A stretch of DNA of 64,000 nt from Phycisphaerales bacterium UBA7800 (GTDB taxonomy: Bacteria; Planctomycetota; Phycisphaerae; Phycisphaerales; Phycisphaeraceae), in NCBI GenBank assembly GCA_002480565.1, contig DLCK01000072.1, positions 13,049-77,048 on the forward strand, given 5' to 3'. The translations under genes were made by a program, and so were the position numbers. Shown here piece by piece: positions 60,397 through 64,000 of the stretch. Position 1 is the first letter of the stretch, and every line of letters begins with the position of its first letter. The notes under the pieces were generated by a model. That model worked only from the letters and a program-made list of their open reading frames with translations, did no database searches and had not been told where the DNA came from.

Positions 60397-61821
60397 TCAA
60401 AGGCGTGTTGCAGCCAGTGAAGCCAGTTCGGAACGTTCACTTTTCGCAAGTGTCACATGCCCGATCATCGGTTCGCCCTTGAGTCGTTCGACGATGTATG
60501 CCAGTCCGTTGGACGAGGAGTCCAGATACGGATTGTCGATCTGCCCCACGTCACCGGTGAGAATGATCTTGGTTCCTTCACCTGCACGTGAGACGATGGT
60601 TTTGATCTCATGAGGTGTAAGGTTCTGAGCTTCATCCACAATCATGAATTGATGGGGAATACTTCGACCACGAATATAAGTCAGCGGCTCCATGACCACC
60701 TGTTCGGAGTCGATGTATTGCTGCACGCGATTTTCCGATGTGCGACTTTCAGCATGCTGCGTGCCGACACTTCGGGTGGAAAGCAGGTACGACAGGTTAT
60801 CGAAAATCGGCTGCATCCAGGCTGCAAGTTTTTCATCTTTGTCACCTGGCAGGTAACCAATATCACGGCCCATGGGCATGATCGGGCGAGCGACGAGCAA
60901 CTTGTCATAACGATGTTCACTGATCACCTTGTGCATCCCCGCAGCGATGGCAAGGAGCGTCTTACCGGTACCTGCTGCACCGAGGAGTGTGATGAGTTTC
61001 ACATCATCATCAAGCAGCAGATCCATCGCCATGGTTTGCTGAAGGTTGCGAGCCAGGATTCCAAATACAGGTTTGCGGGGGCCATGGACCGGGATGATGT
61101 GATCGGTATCCCCGAGCACGCGTCCCAAGCCGGTATGTGAATCGTCAAGATCATCCTGCAATTGGACAAACTGGTTGGCCCAGAGATTGATGCCGACGCT
61201 TTTGCCATCGTCGGTTGTGCGGACCAGGTGTTCGCGGATCGATTCAATGGGAAGCTGCTTTTCTTCATACAAGGTATCAATAATAGTTGATGAAACCTTG
61301 AGCGTGATAAAGCCGTTGTAGAGACTATCGGCATCGACTTTCTGTGCTTCGAAGTCTTCGGTTTGAATGCCCAGTGAATGGGACTTGAGACGGACATTGA
61401 CATCTTTGGTGATGACGATGGCCTTCTTGCCACTCTCTTTGAGATTCCAGGCAACAGCGATGATGCGATTGTCCGGCGACTCCTCGCGCAGGGGCGCAGG
61501 GCGATCGGCGGTGGCAAACTCCACGCGAATGGTGCCCTTGTTACCGTTCCATTCGACACCTTTAACCAGATCCCCCTTCTCACGCAGTGAGTCGAGATGA
61601 CGGATCACCTGTCGCGCGTTTCGGCCGACATCGTCATTGGACTTTTTGAATTTATCGAGTTCTTCAAGAACCACGAAGGGGATCACCACTTCATTGTCAT
61701 CAAACATGAACAACGAAGCGGAGTTGTGCAGAAGGACGTTGGTGTCCAGCACAAAAGATTTGATTTGTGTGCCCTTGGAAACTACCGGGGGCGAAACGAC
61801 CGGGCCATCCACTTGTGTCAA
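60397..61821 (-). CDS. PIN-PhoH family ATPase (YlaK/PhoH2-like)
   Basis: The protein joins an N-terminal PIN nuclease domain (about residues 20-150; KSFVLDTNVLLHN, FVVLEELDKFK, DNRIIAVAWNL) to a C-terminal PhoH ATPase (about 250-470). The Walker A motif is LLGAAGTGKTLLAIAAG, then VARPIMPMGRDIGYLPGDKDEK, Walker B FMIVDEAQNLTPHEIKTIVSRAG and LTGDVGQIDNPYLD. This is the PhoH2 type, which unwinds and cuts RNA. The start is a TTG at 61821, chosen because GGGAGGT stands eight bases upstream; the frame to 61869 has no ribosome-binding site. Such genes pair with an antitoxin-like PhoAT in mycobacteria; none is evident here. A terminator follows. Confidence 0.92.
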   Translation of the reverse strand: MTQVDGPVVSPPVVSKGTQIKSFVLDTNVLLHNSASLFMFDDNEVVIPFVVLEELDKFKKSNDDVGRNARQVIRHLDSLREKGDLVKGVEWNGNKGTIRVEFATADRPAPLREESPDNRIIAVAWNLKESGKKAIVITKDVNVRLKSHSLGIQTEDFEAQKVDADSLYNGFITLKVSSTIIDTLYEEKQLPIESIREHLVRTTDDGKSVGINLWANQFVQLQDDLDDSHTGLGRVLGDTDHIIPVHGPRKPVFGILARNLQQTMAMDLLLDDDVKLITLLGAAGTGKTLLAIAAGMHKVISEHRYDKLLVARPIMPMGRDIGYLPGDKDEKLAAWMQPIFDNLSYLLSTRSVGTQHAESRTSENRVQQYIDSEQVVMEPLTYIRGRSIPHQFMIVDEAQNLTPHEIKTIVSRAGEGTKIILTGDVGQIDNPYLDSSSNGLAYIVERLKGEPMIGHVTLAKSERSELASLAATRL

Positions 61822-62024
61822 GTGTAATACCTCCCTGGGGGTTTGGTTGGTGCTTTGGACTCCTTCCAAAGCGGGTTCATCAACGCTTATTCAAGTATAC
61901 AAACTACACGGCAAGCAGGTCGAATGTTGCATCGTAAAAACATTGATTTTCAAAGAATGCAAAACACTCCGATAACATTCAAACTTGTATTCAACAAAGC
62001 TTTGCCAAAACATCGCGATCGAAC

Positions 62025-62058
62025 GAAAAAGAGCACCGGTTTGGTGGCCGGTGCTCTT
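62025..62058 (-). terminator. Rho-independent terminator of leuA
   Basis: AAGAGCACCGG pairs with CCGGTGCTCTT around an 8-nt loop. On the minus strand the stem ends in CTTTTTC. It lies 23 bp past the leuA stop codon. Confidence 0.85.
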
Positions 62059-62080
62059 GAATGGTGTTGTACTATTTTGC

Positions 62081-63649
62081 TCAGGGCTGTTCGACAACTT
62101 CCTCGTCAGATTTTTCTGCGCTGTCAGATGCGACCTTGATGCGATTGATCGCAGCCAGATATGCCTTGGCAGCGGCTTCGATGACATCGGTACTCAGACC
62201 TCTGCCACGGACGGTGCGGTCATGGTGTCGAATCTTCACGGAGACTTCACCTTGAGCATCTTTCCCACTCGTCACGCCACGGGTGCTGTAATCTTCAAGT
62301 GTCACGGTCACGCCGGTGGCCAGTTGAATCGCCGAGTAAATCGCATCAATCGGACCATCGCCTGTTGCAGCTTCCATGCGATGTTCACCGGTGGAATCTT
62401 TGATTGCCACCATAGCCATCGCGGTATCGCCGCTTGAGCTTGTGACCTGAAAACGATCCAGTTCCCAGAGAACGCGCGTCTTGCCAATCTGCTCGTCGAG
62501 GATGGCTTCAATGTCTTCGTCGTAGACATCCTTCTTTTTGTCAGCGAGCAATTTGAAAGCGGTAAAACTGCGCTGAAGCAAATCGTCATCAGGCTGATAG
62601 CCCAGTTGATTCAAACGATCGCGGAAAGCATGACGACCTGAGTGCTTGCCCAGGACCAGTTTGCTTTCAGGGATGCCCACGTCCAGCGGGTCCATGATTT
62701 CATAGGTACTGCGGTCTTTGAGCATGCCGTCCTGATGAATGCCCGACTCATGTGCAAAGGCGTTCTGTCCGACGATGGCTTTGTTGCGTTGAACCGCCAG
62801 GCCGGTGAAGTTGGAGACCATGCGTGAGAGCGGATAAATTTTCTTGGCATCAATGCGCGTTTGATACTTGGCGAAATAATCTTTGCGCGTTCGCATCGCC
62901 ATCACAAGTTCTTCGAGCGACGCATTGCCAGCTCGTTCACCGATGCCGTTGATGGTGCATTCAATCTGCCGACAACCGTTCTGCACCGCTGCAAGGGAGT
63001 TGGCGACGGCCAAGCCCAGGTCGTTGTGACAATGCGAGGACAGGTAAATGCCCTTCTCATCGATGACTGGCAATTTCTCACGGACGTAAGCAAAAATATG
63101 CCCATACTCTTCGGGGACCGCATAGCCCACGGTGTCGGGGATGTTGATGGTAGTGGCACCGGCTTCAATGACTGCCTGCGTAATTTGAACCAGAACATCC
63201 AGTTCAGTACGCGAGCCGTCTTCAGGTGAGAACTCCACATCGTCGGTGTACTGACGAGCTTGGGCAACGGACTCGACTGAGATTTTGATGATCTCGTCGA
63301 TGGCTTTATTGAGCTTGTTCTCACGATGGATTTTGCTTGTTGCACAGAACACATGCACGCGACCATGCTTGGCTTTACGGATCGCTTCCCCTGCACGGGA
63401 TACGTCACGCGGGACACAACGGGACAAGCCACAGACGATGGAGTTTTCCACTTCCTGACTGATCGCGTAAACCGATTCAAAGTCGCCCTGCGAGGTGATG
63501 GGGAAACCTGCTTCGATCACATCCACACCCATCGCTTCGAGCTTGCGGGCGATCTCAATCTTCTCCTGGAGGTTCAGCGTTGCGCCTGGGGATTGCTCAC
63601 CATCGCGTAACGTTGTGTCGAAGATTCGGATCATCTGAGTGTCGGACAT
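62081..63649 (-). CDS. leuA: 2-isopropylmalate synthase
   Basis: LeuA joins acetyl-CoA and 2-oxoisovalerate in the first step of leucine synthesis. The 522-residue length fits the long form with a regulatory domain. The catalytic barrel shows IRIFDTTLRDGEQSPGATLN (metal Asp), AGATTINIPDTVGYA, LSSHCHNDLGLAVANSL (metal His pair) and GIGERAGNASLEELVMAM. FAHESGIHQDGMLKD and LGKHSGRHAFRDRL form the linker. The C-terminal LeuA dimer domain, starting near RFQVTSSSGDTAMAMVAI, carries leucine feedback inhibition. The start at 63649 has AAGGAGA upstream; the frame to 63721 runs back into the leader. It is controlled by the leader peptide and terminator at 63747-63930. Confidence 0.96.
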   Translation of the reverse strand: MSDTQMIRIFDTTLRDGEQSPGATLNLQEKIEIARKLEAMGVDVIEAGFPITSQGDFESVYAISQEVENSIVCGLSRCVPRDVSRAGEAIRKAKHGRVHVFCATSKIHRENKLNKAIDEIIKISVESVAQARQYTDDVEFSPEDGSRTELDVLVQITQAVIEAGATTINIPDTVGYAVPEEYGHIFAYVREKLPVIDEKGIYLSSHCHNDLGLAVANSLAAVQNGCRQIECTINGIGERAGNASLEELVMAMRTRKDYFAKYQTRIDAKKIYPLSRMVSNFTGLAVQRNKAIVGQNAFAHESGIHQDGMLKDRSTYEIMDPLDVGIPESKLVLGKHSGRHAFRDRLNQLGYQPDDDLLQRSFTAFKLLADKKKDVYDEDIEAILDEQIGKTRVLWELDRFQVTSSSGDTAMAMVAIKDSTGEHRMEAATGDGPIDAIYSAIQLATGVTVTLEDYSTRGVTSGKDAQGEVSVKIRHHDRTVRGRGLSTDVIEAAAKAYLAAINRIKVASDSAEKSDEEVVEQP

Positions 63650-63746
63650 CGGTGTGTCTCCTTGCTGGGCCGGCCAGTGTCCCGGTTCTTCCGGGTAGTT
63701 TATGAATTCAAAGACCGGCAATATTAGTTTCTAACTGACAAAAATC

Positions 63747-63786
63747 AAAAAAAAAGCCCCGTCTGCATGAGGTGGGCAGACAGGGC
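63747..63786 (-). terminator. Attenuator-type terminator in the leuA leader
   Basis: On the minus strand GCCCTGTCTGC pairs with GCAGACGGGGC (63776-63786 with 63756-63766), followed by nine T. It stands about 100 bp before the leuA start and 60 bp after the leucine-rich leader peptide gene. Its position makes it the likely attenuator of leuA; a terminator of an unseen upstream gene is less likely because the leader lies directly before it. Confidence 0.85.
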
Positions 63787-63846
63787 GTTACATTTAATCT
63801 GGTTGGTTCCGAAATGTCTTTAAAACTTTCGGGCTCCAGCAATGTC

Positions 63847-63930
63847 CTATCTGCGAAGTGATAGTAGCAGCAAACCTGGTAGGTTCTTGCTGTTGCCATC
63901 AATACAGAGATAGGAAGCTTTTGCGTTCAT
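63847..63930 (-). CDS. leuL: Leucine-rich leader peptide of leuA
   Basis: This 27-codon frame starts ATG (63930) and ends TAG (63847). It starts MNAKASYLCIDG and ends LPGLLLLSLRR, with codons TTG CTG CTA CTA TCA CTT. Five of six consecutive codons before the end thus encode leucine, an unlikely pattern by chance. AGGA lies about nine bases before the ATG. With the terminator that follows, this is the standard layout of leucine attenuation: when Leu-tRNA is scarce the ribosome stalls on the Leu codons and the terminator is prevented from forming. The competing antiterminator was not resolved by eye. The frame is too short for ordinary gene prediction. Confidence 0.82.
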   Translation of the reverse strand: MNAKASYLCIDGNSKNLPGLLLLSLRR

Positions 63931-63978
63931 TGGTCAAAGAATCCTAAACGGTCACTCAATACATGTCAATTAAAATTT

Positions 63979-64000
63979 GGGATTAGGGATTAGGGATTAG
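63979..64000. repeat. GGGATTA tandem repeat at the window edge
   Basis: Three GGGATTA units end the window. The sequence is related to the (GGGACTA) words of the CTAGTCCC family and probably is one arm of a further element continuing beyond 64000. Confidence 0.6.

Noticed and set aside
63780..63930. T-box riboswitch before leuA
   Set aside because: The T-box sequence (TGGAACCGCG-like) is absent; the Leu-rich leader peptide explains the terminator better.
63979..64000. Telomere-like GGGATTA repeat marking a linear chromosome end
   Set aside because: Only three units at an arbitrary window edge, and related words occur inside the window as dispersed repeats.

Overview
The window looks like planctomycete chromosome. 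The reasons are a cell-surface protein with the LEPRxLLSA N-terminal motif typical of that phylum, a bacterial microcompartment (BMC) operon whose gene content resembles the planctomycete/verrucomicrobial type, planctomycete-style ABC-plus-large-membrane-protein modules, and dense short dispersed repeats between genes. Base composition is roughly half GC by eye. Class Phycisphaerae is a reasonable guess, but it is inference only. I saw no rRNA, tRNA, CRISPR array, phage, transposase or plasmid functions.

Layout. (1) 1-3.7 kb, minus strand: part of a BMC operon (pduL, two BMC-H, acetate kinase, BMC-H, BMC-P) running off the left edge. The signature enzymes are outside the window. (2) 3.8-12.1 kb: an AT-rich orphan membrane protein, two very acidic proteins (an HTH/membrane protein and a phosphatidylserine decarboxylase with a long acidic tail), a periplasmic binding protein, glycerate kinase, tadA and riboflavin synthase. 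(3) 12.2-20.1 kb, plus strand: a large exported membrane protein, ABC ATPase, double-length ABC-2 permease, HEAT-repeat protein and thioesterase, probably one operon. (4) 20.2-25.5 kb: a small membrane protein, an esterase, a GGDEF diguanylate cyclase, and a TetR regulator overlapping ispE. (5) 25.5-37.9 kb, minus strand: Wzy-like ligase/polymerase, lipoprotein, holA, mgtE, a YyaL-DsbD-like fusion, then a second ABC ATPase beside a paralogue of the large membrane protein. (6) 37.9-46.2 kb: a 66-residue membrane protein, a stand-alone TSCPD domain, a metallophosphoesterase, a YhiN-like flavoprotein, the LEPR metalloprotease/dockerin protein, a FixL/FixJ-like pair and a WYL regulator. (7) 46.7-51.7 kb: dehydratase-ACP-dehydratase lipid genes, galK, a DJ-1/PfpI protein and a D-amino-acid aminotransferase. 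(8) 51.7-55.7 kb: a carbohydrate operon (cupin, TIM-barrel isomerase, two Gfo/Idh/MocA dehydrogenases) divergent from an XRE-cupin regulator, with a dyad inside the promoter. (9) 55.9-64 kb, minus strand: a giant AsmA-like protein, a PIN-PhoH ATPase, and leuA preceded by a leucine-rich leader peptide and an attenuator-type terminator.

Most notable: the leucine attenuator of leuA; operator-like palindromes lying between the -35 and -10 boxes of two regulator-linked promoters; a PKD-like domain apparently split by an inserted metalloprotease; an acyl carrier protein with a large insertion between two dehydratases; two paralogous ABC/large-protein modules; and at least four families of short intergenic repeats, three of which form 100-150 bp units with inverted arms.
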